A stretch of 6,550 nucleotides of DNA from Acidobacteriota bacterium (GTDB lineage: Bacteria; Acidobacteriota; Terriglobia; UBA7540). Shown piece after piece: positions 1 to 5,671 of this stretch. Position 1 is the first letter of the stretch. Each line of letters starts with the position of its first letter. The position numbers were made by a program, and so were the translations under genes. The stretch covers positions 1-6,550 of the forward strand of contig PLWR01000040.1 of assembly GCA_003165615.1 (NCBI GenBank). The letters run 5' to 3'. A model generated the notes under the pieces. The model was not told the DNA's origin. It saw nothing but the letters and a program-made list of their open reading frames with translations, and ran no database searches.

Positions 1-560
1 GCGGGGCTCTTCACGGTGGGATCGAAGAGGCTAAGGCGATTCGTCCCGTTGTAAGTGATTTTGACGCGGGACGTGGCGCTGCCCTGGTCGGGTTTGAGCG
101 CCAAAAAGGCGCCCGATGGCTCAATGGTGAATGGCTGGAAGACGCGGCCCCTCAGGATCAGGCCAGACAAGGGTTTGTTCCGAGCGTTGCTTTCGATCTT
201 GATGGCCTTGCTGACGGCGCCGGTAAGGTGCGAAGTGTCCAGGTGGACGTGAATGCTTCCCGATTCGCCAGGTGGGACAGCTCTGGTCCAGTTGGTCGCT
301 GTCGTGCATCCGCATCCCGGCTGCACACTGGTCAAAATCAAAGGTTGGTCCCCTGTATTGGAGAAGGCGTAGTCATAAGACACCGTTTCGCCGGCATTGA
401 CCGTTCCAAAATCGGCAATGACGGTCTTAAACTCGATCTGCGCGCCGACGGCGCCATTTTCCCCCGAAAGCTTGTCGGTGGCGCCAAGGGCCTGAAGAGC
501 CTGGGTGGCAAGCAGGCCGGCTGCAACCAGAAAACCCCAATTGGTGAGATTCTGCTTCAT
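1..560 (-). CDS. Exported DUF1573-domain protein, C-terminus cut by window edge
   Basis: The reverse strand opens with ATG at 560 and stays open to position 1, giving 186 complete codons with no stop, so the C-terminus lies outside the window. The first ~27 residues (MKQNLTNWGFLVAAGLLATQ and on to ALQALGA) form a typical Sec signal peptide with a likely signal peptidase I site after Ala-Leu-Gly-Ala. The mature part shows the DUF1573 pattern: an 'IADFGTVNAGE' strand, a 'YAFSNTGDQPLILTSV' strand, then the hallmark 'PGCGCTTA' followed by 'VPPGESGSIHVHLDTS'. DUF1573 domains are small Ig-like beta-sandwiches found in periplasmic or surface proteins; their biochemical role is not established. The start is 4 bases after the stop of the 68-residue gene, so the two are probably co-transcribed. 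The family call is firm; the function is unknown. Confidence 0.88.
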   Translation of the reverse strand, partial: MKQNLTNWGFLVAAGLLATQALQALGATDKLSGENGAVGAQIEFKTVIADFGTVNAGETVSYDYAFSNTGDQPLILTSVQPGCGCTTATNWTRAVPPGESGSIHVHLDTSHLTGAVSKAIKIESNARNKPLSGLILRGRVFQPFTIEPSGAFLALKPDQGSATSRVKITYNGTNRLSLFDPTVKSP

Positions 561-564
561 ACGC

Positions 565-771
565 TTAGTCGCCCATGCAGCCGCCGATTTCTTCGGGGAC
601 AACCTCTCCCTGCTTGTTCAGCCACGCTGGACGGTATCCTTTCTGCAAATTGTGATCGTGCAGCTGGTACAGGCGGATTGCCTGCCGGACTACTGCTTCC
701 TCGGACATGTCCTTTTCTTTGGCCATCTTGCGAATGGCCTCCGCCTCCTTTTCTGTCCATTGTATCGTCAT
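565..771 (-). CDS. Small ribbon-helix-helix-like protein, putative DNA-binding regulator
   Basis: This 68-residue protein starts at ATG 771. It begins with a short strand-like segment (TIQW), followed by an amphipathic helix (residues ~6-20, EKEAEAIRKMAKEKD), a 'MSEEAVVRQAIRLYQL' second helix, and a polar tail with 'GEVVPEEIGG'. A strand followed by two helices at this length is the Arc/CopG/MetJ ribbon-helix-helix layout, in which paired strands of a dimer read DNA and the Ser-Glu-Glu-Ala turn starts helix B. It could be an autoregulator or an antitoxin-like protein, but no toxin gene is adjacent: DUF1573 follows after 4 bases. No Shine-Dalgarno precedes the start; a promoter-like element ends 6 bases upstream of the ATG. 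The fold is inferred from the pattern only. Confidence 0.7.
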   Translation of the reverse strand: MTIQWTEKEAEAIRKMAKEKDMSEEAVVRQAIRLYQLHDHNLQKGYRPAWLNKQGEVVPEEIGGCMGD

Positions 772-777
772 TTTTAG

Positions 778-806
778 AGTATAGTTGCGCCGCCTTAGAC
801 TTTCAT
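778..806 (-). promoter_or_regulatory. Candidate sigma-70-type promoter, possibly leaderless, for the ribbon-helix-helix and DUF1573 pair
   Basis: On the minus strand, TATACT (783-778) matches the -10 consensus at five of six bases. ATGAAA (806-801) lies 17 bases upstream and matches the -35 consensus TTGACA at four of six. Only six bases (CTAAAA) separate the -10 box from the ATG at 771, so a transcript starting at the usual distance would begin at or next to the start codon. This agrees with the absence of a Shine-Dalgarno there. The -35 overlaps the end of the upstream gene. A chance match is possible. Confidence 0.35.
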
Positions 807-1082
807 CCCCGTTTCACAGGCTGCCTGCATGAGCATCCCCCAGAAATTGCCGATGGCGTGCTCCCGGGCGCCTGGTTCAAGCTCCTCCAGCCTTTTTTCT
901 GCCAAACCATGCCTCCGGAGCAGATCGCCCCAGAATTCGGCGTCGCCAGCCATCTTCTCCTTAAGATCTCCCATCCTCCTTTGGGTTAGCGCGCGGGGCC
1001 TGCCCGGCTGCTTCTCCAGTTCAGCCCACCCCGGGCCGGATTCTCGTTCCAGCCGGCGGCGTGGCCCGTCCTCAAAAGACAC
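795..1082 (-). CDS. Unrecognised protein, C-terminal part in shifted frame
   Basis: This segment looks like genuine coding sequence from about 'VSFEDGPRRRLERES' at 1082 to the stop at 795. It is rich in charged residues and helix-like stretches such as 'GDAEFWGDLLRRHGLAEKRL' and 'ELEPGAREHAIGNFWG'. I see no good start at its left end: 1082 is a GTG codon without a Shine-Dalgarno and lies inside the reading frame that begins at 1231. The simplest reading is that it is the C-terminal two-thirds of one ~145-residue protein, reached by a -1 frame change. Alternatively it is a separate 59-residue protein from ATG 974. An AAAGGAGG directly abuts that ATG, which is too close for ideal initiation. 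No family recognised. Confidence 0.55.
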   Translation of the reverse strand: MSFEDGPRRRLERESGPGWAELEKQPGRPRALTQRRMGDLKEKMAGDAEFWGDLLRRHGLAEKRLEELEPGAREHAIGNFWGMLMQAACETGMKV

Positions 1083-1231
1083 CAGTGGAAAACGTGCTTC
1101 TCCCGGCCTGGCCATCGCTTTTCGAAGCCCTCGAATTGTTCCACGATCTCGACGTCGGCCATCCGACAAACGGCCGTGTCTCGATACTCCTCGCCAGTGG
1201 CTTCCCGCGGGAGGAACTCGCGGAGCTTCAC
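986..1231 (-). CDS. Unrecognised protein, N-terminal part before a probable frameshift
   Basis: The start is GTG at 1231. It overlaps the TGA of the upstream gene (shared GTGA) and has a strong GGAGGAG Shine-Dalgarno inside that gene's end, so translation is coupled. The first 50 residues (MKLREFLPREATGEEYRDTA, then 'MADVEIVEQFEGFEKRWPGR' to 'KHVFHW') look like a normal soluble protein. After residue ~50 the frame degrades to a low-complexity run ending in 'SSRAGPAR' at the stop at 986. Plausible protein resumes in the neighbouring frame at about 1082. Joining the two would give about 145 residues (795-1231). I recognise no family, and the function is unknown. The pattern suggests a one-base deletion, in the cell or in the assembly. 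Confidence 0.6.
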   Translation of the reverse strand: MKLREFLPREATGEEYRDTAVCRMADVEIVEQFEGFEKRWPGREKHVFHWCLLRTGHAAGWNENPARGGLNWRSSRAGPAR

Positions 1232-1866
1232 TTCTTCTCCTCCTCCCAGTGAATATTCTTGGGCAGCCCCAGGCGGGCCTGGAGCTTATACAGGCCCTTC
1301 CGGCCAAAGCGTATCACCATGCCGGGGCGAAAGCCTTTTCTCCACGGGTTGTCGATGTCTTCCAAGGGATCCACGTCGTCTAGGATGCTGTTGCCAACGT
1401 AAGCTTTCTCCGGGTACCAATGCTGCAGGTAGATTGGCAGCTCGTCGACCTTGCAGCCGGCCAGGAGCGCCAGCGCTTCCGGGCATTCGGGCCGGATGAC
1501 GGCCATTTCCCGGCCGATATTCTCCGGCGAAAGGTAGCAGTAAAAGTTGTCTTGTTCGCGGCAGTAACCATTGTGGAACGGGATGCCGCCAAAGAGGCTG
1601 GTCCAGCAGCGTTCGCTTCCGTAGGGGTAAAAGGCAAGTTCGTTGCGCTCGATGCGCGGGGCCGGGACCAGCACAATCGTGAATCCTTTAGTCAAGGCGG
1701 GAGCGAGCAATATCAACTTGCCTTCGGCAAGGCCGCGCAGCCAGAAATCGCGGTTGGCCGTTAACCTCTCGACATACCATTTAGTGACTGCTTCCTTCTC
1801 ACGGTTGAATTCCTCGATGCTCAGGCGTTCGATAGTCGTGGCAAAGTTTTTCCGGGCGGTCCACAT
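1228..1866 (-). CDS. Unrecognised 212-residue ORF, probably the C-terminal portion of a longer protein
   Basis: From ATG 1866 this frame encodes a well-behaved soluble protein. It has a charged helical N-terminus ('IERLSIEEFNREKEAVTKWY'), a hydrophobic strand region ('GFTIVLVPAPRIERNELAFY'), an aromatic and cysteine-bearing middle ('FGGIPFHNGYCREQDNFYCY'), and an acidic 'NSILDDVDPLEDIDNPW' segment near the end. There are no signal peptide or membrane segments. Its frame stays protein-like well upstream of the ATG: 'HAEQARQLLVPKKLRNEIWG' is encoded from 1953, inside the upstream ORF. That stretch has no ATG, GTG or TTG start between an in-frame TGA at about 2002-2004 and 1866. This argues that the real gene is the upstream one, continued by a -1 frame change to a ~593-residue product. 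The stop overlaps the next start (GTGA). No family recognised. Confidence 0.7.
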   Translation of the reverse strand: MWTARKNFATTIERLSIEEFNREKEAVTKWYVERLTANRDFWLRGLAEGKLILLAPALTKGFTIVLVPAPRIERNELAFYPYGSERCWTSLFGGIPFHNGYCREQDNFYCYLSPENIGREMAVIRPECPEALALLAGCKVDELPIYLQHWYPEKAYVGNSILDDVDPLEDIDNPWRKGFRPGMVIRFGRKGLYKLQARLGLPKNIHWEEEKK

Positions 1867-1877
1867 GTGGCTGTGCT

Positions 1878-3008
1878 TTATCTCCGCTTGCGTGCCCCAT
1901 ATCTCGTTGCGAAGCTTCTTTGGAACCAGCAGTTGCCTGGCCTGCTCGGCGTGCGGCGCGCGATGATCTCGTTCGGGTGGGGCAGGGGTGGAAGCAGGTG
2001 CTCAGGAATGGCAGGCGTGGAAGAGGGCAGGGGATTGAGCAGCTCCTCGGACACTTGAGATTTGTACCTCTCCTCCATCCATTGATTTTGGCCTGTTTTC
2101 TTCACGCGGAATTGGATATGGCCGCTGGTCACATTCTCGGTGGTGAATTTCTCAAATTGAAGGGGTTTGTAATCGCGGAGCGCCAAGGCCTGGCAGCCTT
2201 CGCTCAAAGCCATGGGCGTCTCAATCATGTTGCCCGTGTAGGAAAGCTCTTTGGCTTTGATTCGATCTAGGTTTTTCCAGTAACGGGCCAAGATAAGGTC
2301 GAACATCATTGCCAGCCAGATGAGGGTGTCGGCTGGCAGGTCCTTCATTTCCGCCAGCCTGACGGCCTCTTGTTGGGCGCGGATCGGCATCGTGGTGCCC
2401 GGTATGTTCATCTGTCCGCGGCCTTTTTCGTCGATCCAGGCGCCCATAAAGCCGTAGGGAAACCGGAGTTTCTCCATGCGGTGGGCCAGCTCCCGTGAGC
2501 CCCCGCGGCTGGACTGGAGGGTGGCCTGCTCCGGGTTGTCGAATTTTGGCTTATCACTAAGGAGAAAGAGACTATTGCCGTGTTTAATCGCGAATCCGAA
2601 GCACGAAGCGTTGATCTCCTCGGTATCTTGAATCAGCACGAGGGACACGCCCGAATCCTTGGTGTTGCCCAATATCCTCAGAAGGCTCGCGATGTTCCAG
2701 TAGAGGTAGACCCCAGGGTTGAATTTCATCGGGGCCGCTTCCGGCTCTCCCTTCGCAAAGACGTCTTCCCGCATGTAGTCAAGGGCCCGAAGCGCATCCC
2801 GCCGGATGTAAGACAATTCGATGCGATTGCCGAGGAGCTCCTTCACCGCCGGCGTCATGCACTCGTAGTGCTCAAGCGCCTGGGCGAGGGAAGATCGAAA
2901 ATTGTCGAGAATGCCGGCGAAAGCGGGGTCTTTGAGGGTCTTGCGGATGTTGGAGAAAGCCTGGACTTTTCTCAACACGGCGCCGGCATCGTCCACCATG
3001 TCCTTCAC
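1878..3008 (-). CDS. Large unrecognised protein, N-terminal portion (376-residue ORF)
   Basis: The start is GTG 3008, three bases after the stop of the 69-residue gene, with a weak AAGGTGG eight bases upstream. An ATG at 2999 is the alternative. The protein is soluble and helical, with 'GNRIELSYIRRDALRALDYM', 'NPGVYLYWNIASLLRILGNT', 'GVSLVLIQDTEEINASCFGF', 'DTLIWLAMMFDLILARYW' and 'ENVTSGHIQFRVKKT' as distinctive segments. There is no signal peptide. The hydrophobic stretch around 'LIWLAMMFDLILARYW' reads more like a buried helix than a membrane span. Residues ~327-345 form a proline-rich linker. After residue ~352 the frame turns into an unnatural tail ('SRPGNCWFQRSFATRYGARK'), while good protein continues in the adjacent frame. 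The true product is probably ~593 residues (1228-3008). I do not recognise a family. Confidence 0.75.
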   Translation of the reverse strand: MKDMVDDAGAVLRKVQAFSNIRKTLKDPAFAGILDNFRSSLAQALEHYECMTPAVKELLGNRIELSYIRRDALRALDYMREDVFAKGEPEAAPMKFNPGVYLYWNIASLLRILGNTKDSGVSLVLIQDTEEINASCFGFAIKHGNSLFLLSDKPKFDNPEQATLQSSRGGSRELAHRMEKLRFPYGFMGAWIDEKGRGQMNIPGTTMPIRAQQEAVRLAEMKDLPADTLIWLAMMFDLILARYWKNLDRIKAKELSYTGNMIETPMALSEGCQALALRDYKPLQFEKFTTENVTSGHIQFRVKKTGQNQWMEERYKSQVSEELLNPLPSSTPAIPEHLLPPLPHPNEIIARRTPSRPGNCWFQRSFATRYGARKRR

Positions 3009-3011
3009 GCT

Positions 3012-3221
3012 TTAGGCCACCTTATCCGCGTAGGCTTCGGTCTCGGCGTTGAGGATCAGCAAAGCGGTCACCCCGGATTCATCCAGCTGGAAGGCTTCGC
3101 TAATGACGTCACTCGCGACCCACGTGAGCATCGTCTGCTTCGACCCGAGAAGTTCCGTTCCGGTCAAGCTTTCCCATTCCGCGATGGCCTTTTCCAAAAC
3201 TGTTGCCTGTTCTTCCGTCAT
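3012..3221 (-). CDS. Small acidic protein coupled to the radical SAM gene
   Basis: This 69-residue protein starts at ATG 3221. That ATG overlaps the TGA of the radical SAM gene (shared ATGA), implying translational coupling and related stoichiometry. It carries 13 acidic residues against 3 lysines and no arginine, and has no cysteine or histidine. It reads as two or three short helices ('TEEQATVLEKAIAEWESLTG', 'LTWVASDVISEAFQ') followed by a hydrophobic strand ('GVTALLILNAETEAYADKVA'). I recognise no family. Its position makes it a candidate partner or substrate of the radical SAM enzyme: small acidic proteins of this size act as precursor peptides or recognition subunits in RiPP pathways. 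No leader/core boundary or PqqD-type signature is evident, so that role is inference only. The next gene begins three bases after its stop. Confidence 0.72.
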   Translation of the reverse strand: MTEEQATVLEKAIAEWESLTGTELLGSKQTMLTWVASDVISEAFQLDESGVTALLILNAETEAYADKVA

Positions 3222-4069
3222 GACTGGTGCGCCAAGGTTGGCGTAGCCTTCTGCCGTTTGGCGTGATCTTCCGCGCGCTGGCAGGTTGCGCAGTTCGGTA
3301 TGAAAGCGTCATAAAAAACTGTATTGAATTCCTTGAACCGAGCGTTAAAACCACCATCGAGGTACTCGGAAACGTTCGCGTAAGGCCAGGAACCAAACCC
3401 GCATTTGTGGATCTGGCCGGTCTCGTCAATGAGGAATGAGTAGCGCCTCTCCGGCTGTTGGCAATAAGAGGCGAATGAGCTGTAAAACCCAGACCACTCG
3501 AAACGGTGGCGGCCGACCGGGACTAATGATTCCTCCTGGGTTTGGTCTTTGGTGGGGACCCGGTGGAGGACGCCAGCGTCCGTCAGCATTTGCACAGCGG
3601 CATCCACGTGCTTATTGGTGTGCCAACGGTCTTTCGAAATCCCGACGTGAACCTGTGGATGCTGGGAGAGGAACTCAATCACCCTCCTCCCGGTGGTGCT
3701 GCTGCCAGCCCAATCGCCATTGCTGACGAGCCGCACTTGGCGAAGATCTCTAATGAGCGTGTGGAGGATTTGGTCCCAGATCGGGTGGGTGAAGAATTCT
3801 CCTCCCATGGCCTCCGCGCGCCGAATGTTGTTGGCCTGGCAGAATTGAGTGATCGCGGCGGCCGTCTCCAGCGTCATGTCGCTTCCTGCCAATGGGTCGC
3901 ACGAGAAACAGCAATGGGCGCAGGATTGGGTGCATCGGCGAGTGATCCGGATGGTGGGCTTGAGGCCCGCATACCGGTAGCAGGCGTCTTTTCGACCGCA
4001 CGTCTCGCAGTTGCAGTTTTTCTTCCCACCACAGGAAGGATCAACGCAGATATCGCAGCAGGAACTCAT
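3218..4069 (-). CDS. Radical SAM protein with cysteine-rich N-terminus and C-terminal cysteine motif
   Basis: This 283-residue protein carries the radical SAM CxxxCxxC signature at C46, C50 and C53 (in 'CTQSCAHCCFSC'). The motif ligates the [4Fe-4S] cluster that cleaves S-adenosylmethionine to a radical. A GGE motif at residues 89-91 ('AEAMGGEFFTHP') fits the SAM amino-group contact, and 'QVRLVSNGDW' resembles a later core strand. Two extra features stand out. Eight cysteines occur within the first 30 residues (C4, C5, C8, C13, C19, C21, C24, C30), and further cysteines follow near the C-terminus (C203, C223, then C260 and C263 in 'PNCATC'). The C-terminal set resembles the partial auxiliary-cluster (SPASM/twitch-like) region of peptide-modifying enzymes. 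The substrate is unknown. Its stop overlaps the ATG of the 69-residue protein. The class assignment is firm; the reaction is not deducible. Confidence 0.9.
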   Translation of the reverse strand: MSSCCDICVDPSCGGKKNCNCETCGRKDACYRYAGLKPTIRITRRCTQSCAHCCFSCDPLAGSDMTLETAAAITQFCQANNIRRAEAMGGEFFTHPIWDQILHTLIRDLRQVRLVSNGDWAGSSTTGRRVIEFLSQHPQVHVGISKDRWHTNKHVDAAVQMLTDAGVLHRVPTKDQTQEESLVPVGRHRFEWSGFYSSFASYCQQPERRYSFLIDETGQIHKCGFGSWPYANVSEYLDGGFNARFKEFNTVFYDAFIPNCATCQRAEDHAKRQKATPTLAHQS

Positions 4070-4102
4070 TTTTGGCCTGTTTTCTCGGCGCAGCCATCAT
4101 GG

Positions 4103-4444
4103 CTATGAGTATAAGTCCGCGCGGAGGGCATTTATGCCTTCCGCAAAGAGCGGCCCTAACGTCTTGTATATCCGCTGTTCATGGATGATCCCGTGGATGA
4201 TGGCAATCTCCCACGGATCGGCTCGGAGGTGGAGACGTAGATCAAACCATTGCGGCTCCTTCAAGCCTTCATCCAGAACGTATTGCTTTACCCACGGAAT
4301 CAGCTGCCGCAATTCCGGAAATTCCCCCTCAATCCATTTTACTGGGTCCGTTTCGGGTGGTTCGGCACGAGGGGCTTGCTTCAGCTGACCGTAGTGGCGG
4401 GACAAATCTGCCAAGAGAGCAAACCGTGTAATTCGTTTGGCCAT
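4103..4444 (-). CDS. Unrecognised 113-residue soluble protein
   Basis: The start at ATG 4444 lies 15 bases after the preceding stop, without a clear Shine-Dalgarno; the stop is 33 bases before the radical SAM start. The sequence is natural-looking and mostly helical: 'RITRFALLADLSRHYGQLKQ' at the N-terminus, a proline/glutamate linker ('APRAEPPETDP'), then 'WIEGEFPELRQLIPWVKQYV' and 'ADPWEIAIIHGIIHEQRIYK'. It has no cysteine, signal peptide or membrane segment. I recognise no family. Its place directly ahead of the radical SAM gene suggests co-expression, possibly as an accessory protein, but nothing in the sequence shows a function. Confidence 0.7.
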   Translation of the reverse strand: MAKRITRFALLADLSRHYGQLKQAPRAEPPETDPVKWIEGEFPELRQLIPWVKQYVLDEGLKEPQWFDLRLHLRADPWEIAIIHGIIHEQRIYKTLGPLFAEGINALRADLYS

Positions 4445-4459
4445 TTGGGTCTGGTTTGA

Positions 4460-4870
4460 TTACCAACGGCTCTGCACTGACCTGGCGTAGGCCCGGGCGA
4501 TCTCCATTGCCTGTGCCGTGGTGATTTTGTGCAGCCGCCTTCCGTCGAAGTGGTAGACGAGAAGATTGTCGCTGTTCTTGGCGAAGTACTGGGCGTTCTC
4601 CATGGGTTTCTGGCTCAGCTCAACCCTGTTGACTCGCCCGAAAAGATAGGGAGTGGTCTGTCCTTTCGGTGGGAATATCGGAGAATCATGGGGAAACAGA
4701 AGGGAGAGGGCCGTTCCCGTTGGCCGTGTCCAGTGAAGGAAAGGGACGCCCGGGTTTTCCTCGAGGCTCTGCTTGTCATGCACCTCCAGATCTTCCCGGT
4801 ATGCCGTGATGTGGCTCGAAACGAGCTCCAACAGAAGCTGGAAGGTTGTCTTGGAATTTTCGGTTTGCAT
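4460..4870 (-). CDS. Unrecognised 136-residue soluble protein
   Basis: The reading frame is open further upstream, but protein-like sequence begins at ATG 4870 ('MQTENSKTTFQLLLELVSSH'), which I take as the start. A purine-rich GGAAGAAGAA lies just upstream, farther than ideal for a Shine-Dalgarno. An amphipathic N-terminal helix is followed by 'NPGVPFLHWTRPTGTALSLL', 'PPKGQTTPYLFGRVNRVELS', 'NSDNLLVYHFDGRRLHKITT' and a final helix 'AQAMEIARAYARSVQSRW'. The alternation of strands with a closing helix suggests a small alpha/beta domain. There are no cysteines and no export signal. The gene is followed after 15 bases by the 113-residue gene. No family recognised, and no functional residue can be argued. 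Confidence 0.68.
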   Translation of the reverse strand: MQTENSKTTFQLLLELVSSHITAYREDLEVHDKQSLEENPGVPFLHWTRPTGTALSLLFPHDSPIFPPKGQTTPYLFGRVNRVELSQKPMENAQYFAKNSDNLLVYHFDGRRLHKITTAQAMEIARAYARSVQSRW

Positions 4871-4955
4871 ATCGAGTGTTCTTCTTCCAGCGGAGCTGTG
4901 GTGCTTGTGCCGTGCAGCAACCGCAGTGCCGTGGAATACATTGCTGGCCCTGTCT
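4871..4955 (-). other. 85-base gap between the membrane protein and the 136-residue gene
   Basis: This is the largest space between adjacent minus-strand genes here. I see no convincing promoter, terminator hairpin or RNA gene. A short in-frame stretch from ATG 4977 ('[20 protein letters not shown]') runs across it and looks partly protein-like. It continues into an implausible frame over the next gene, so I do not call it. Confidence 0.4.
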
Positions 4956-5594
4956 TCACCACCTGGAGCTTTGCCATCGGCGCAGAGGATGTGGTACGAA
5001 TCTATAGCCGTTGGCATGGAAGAACCAATAAAGGCCCACTTGCGTGACCGCCAGGACGCCGATGAACAGGCAGTAAGACCACGACGGAGGCTGCAGGGAG
5101 ATGTAGTCGAATTTATGCCAGTCCTTGATGACGTAATCTTTGGCAACCTCGCTTTCAATGTCCTGCAACAGCCCATCATTGATGGGCTTCTCCATGAGCA
5201 GCGTCTGGAGATTCTTTTTGACCAGCTCGCGCTCAGTCCATCCGAAGGCGTAGGCCCAGGTGGCTGGAGCGGTTTTGGTGCCGCCGCCAAAGCAAATCAC
5301 CAGATCGTTCTTTTTGCCCCCGATCCAGGCGGCCTGCTGCCAGTGTCCGTATTCCGGCGGCCGGTTGCCGAATCCAACCATAATCAGGTTGACCCTTTTC
5401 CATGGGCCAAGATGCGCGTTGAGGCAGTCCCACTTGTAAGGATCGATCAAGGCCGCCGCGGTTCCAAGCAATCTTTCAGATTGCCGCCAGTCGTGATTTT
5501 GCGGCCAGGGAGACACGAGAATGTTGGTTGGGACCTTTGAAATTTGGTGGCGGCAATTCTGCCGGCGGCTCCTTGAATTTGTTGGGCCCTCCAC
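4956..5594 (-). CDS. Membrane-anchored unrecognised protein, C-terminal part of a split SEC-C gene
   Basis: The open frame begins at GTG 5594, but residues 1-16 look like an out-of-frame shadow. Good protein starts at about 5546 ('[20 protein letters not shown]'). It continues through '[20 protein letters not shown]', '[20 protein letters not shown]', '[18 protein letters not shown]', '[20 protein letters not shown]' and '[20 protein letters not shown]'. One membrane segment follows (residues ~172-193, '[20 protein letters not shown]') and then a short basic tail. Topology is probably N-terminal domain in the cytoplasm with a C-terminal tail anchor, which suits a SEC-C motif supplied by the upstream frame. 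With that SEC-C start the whole protein would be ~232 residues (4956-5655). The large domain is not one I can name. Confidence 0.7.
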   Translation of the reverse strand: MEGPTNSRSRRQNCRHQISKVPTNILVSPWPQNHDWRQSERLLGTAAALIDPYKWDCLNAHLGPWKRVNLIMVGFGNRPPEYGHWQQAAWIGGKKNDLVICFGGGTKTAPATWAYAFGWTERELVKKNLQTLLMEKPINDGLLQDIESEVAKDYVIKDWHKFDYISLQPPSWSYCLFIGVLAVTQVGLYWFFHANGYRFVPHPLRRWQSSRW

Positions 5595-5655
5595 AACACT
5601 TTTTGTACTTCTTGCTGCTCCCGCAGGGGCATGGGTCGTTTCGGTTAATTTTCAT
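5476..5655 (-). CDS. SEC-C motif N-terminus, continued in another frame
   Basis: From ATG 5655, 16 bases after the preceding stop, the sequence begins with '[20 protein letters not shown]' and continues 'CGG'. This is a textbook SEC-C motif (CxCGSxKKYKxCC), the zinc-binding element at the C-terminus of SecA that also appears in many unrelated proteins as a small protein- or nucleic-acid-contact module. Zinc ligands are C9, C11, C20 and C21 (or a neighbouring residue). A proline/lysine linker follows to residue ~36. The rest of this 59-residue frame ('[19 protein letters not shown]') looks like a shadow of the adjacent frame, where the protein continues. A +1 frame change at about 5547 would join the two. 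The SEC-C identification is firm; the short ORF is unlikely to be the full product. Confidence 0.8.
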   Translation of the reverse strand: MKINRNDPCPCGSSKKYKKCCGGPNKFKEPPAELPPPNFKGPNQHSRVSLAAKSRLAAI

Positions 5656-5671
5656 AAACTCTGTGCCGGTT

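Noticed and set aside
565..771. Antitoxin of a toxin-antitoxin pair
   Set aside because: The neighbouring gene encodes an exported DUF1573 protein and no toxin family is recognisable beside it.
228..989. 253-residue open frame on the plus strand
   Set aside because: It runs antisense across the DUF1573 gene, the ribbon-helix-helix gene and part of the next gene. Its composition is shadow-like, with no domain or coherent start signal.
1060..1115. Programmed ribosomal frameshift signal at the 145-residue gene
   Set aside because: I looked for an in-frame X-XXY-YYZ heptamer around the TTTT run and near GAAAAG; neither fits, so I do not claim recoding.
829..1383. 184-residue plus-strand frame rich in Ser, Arg and Pro
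   Set aside because: The biased Ser/Arg/Pro composition is typical of antisense frames over GC-rich genes, and it crosses two coupled minus-strand genes.
3012..3221. Calling the 69-residue protein a PqqD-like recognition protein or a defined RiPP precursor
   Set aside because: No PqqD signature, leader cleavage motif or repetitive core is visible; only the genetic coupling supports a link.
2580..3266. 228-residue open frame on the plus strand
   Set aside because: It looks fairly protein-like, but it is antisense to two tightly packed minus-strand genes and runs into a third. Its residues mirror their codons, as expected of an antisense shadow in GC-rich coding DNA.
4773..5540. 255-residue open frame on the plus strand
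   Set aside because: It lies opposite the membrane-anchored protein and the 136-residue gene; its sequence shows no domain and spans their boundary.
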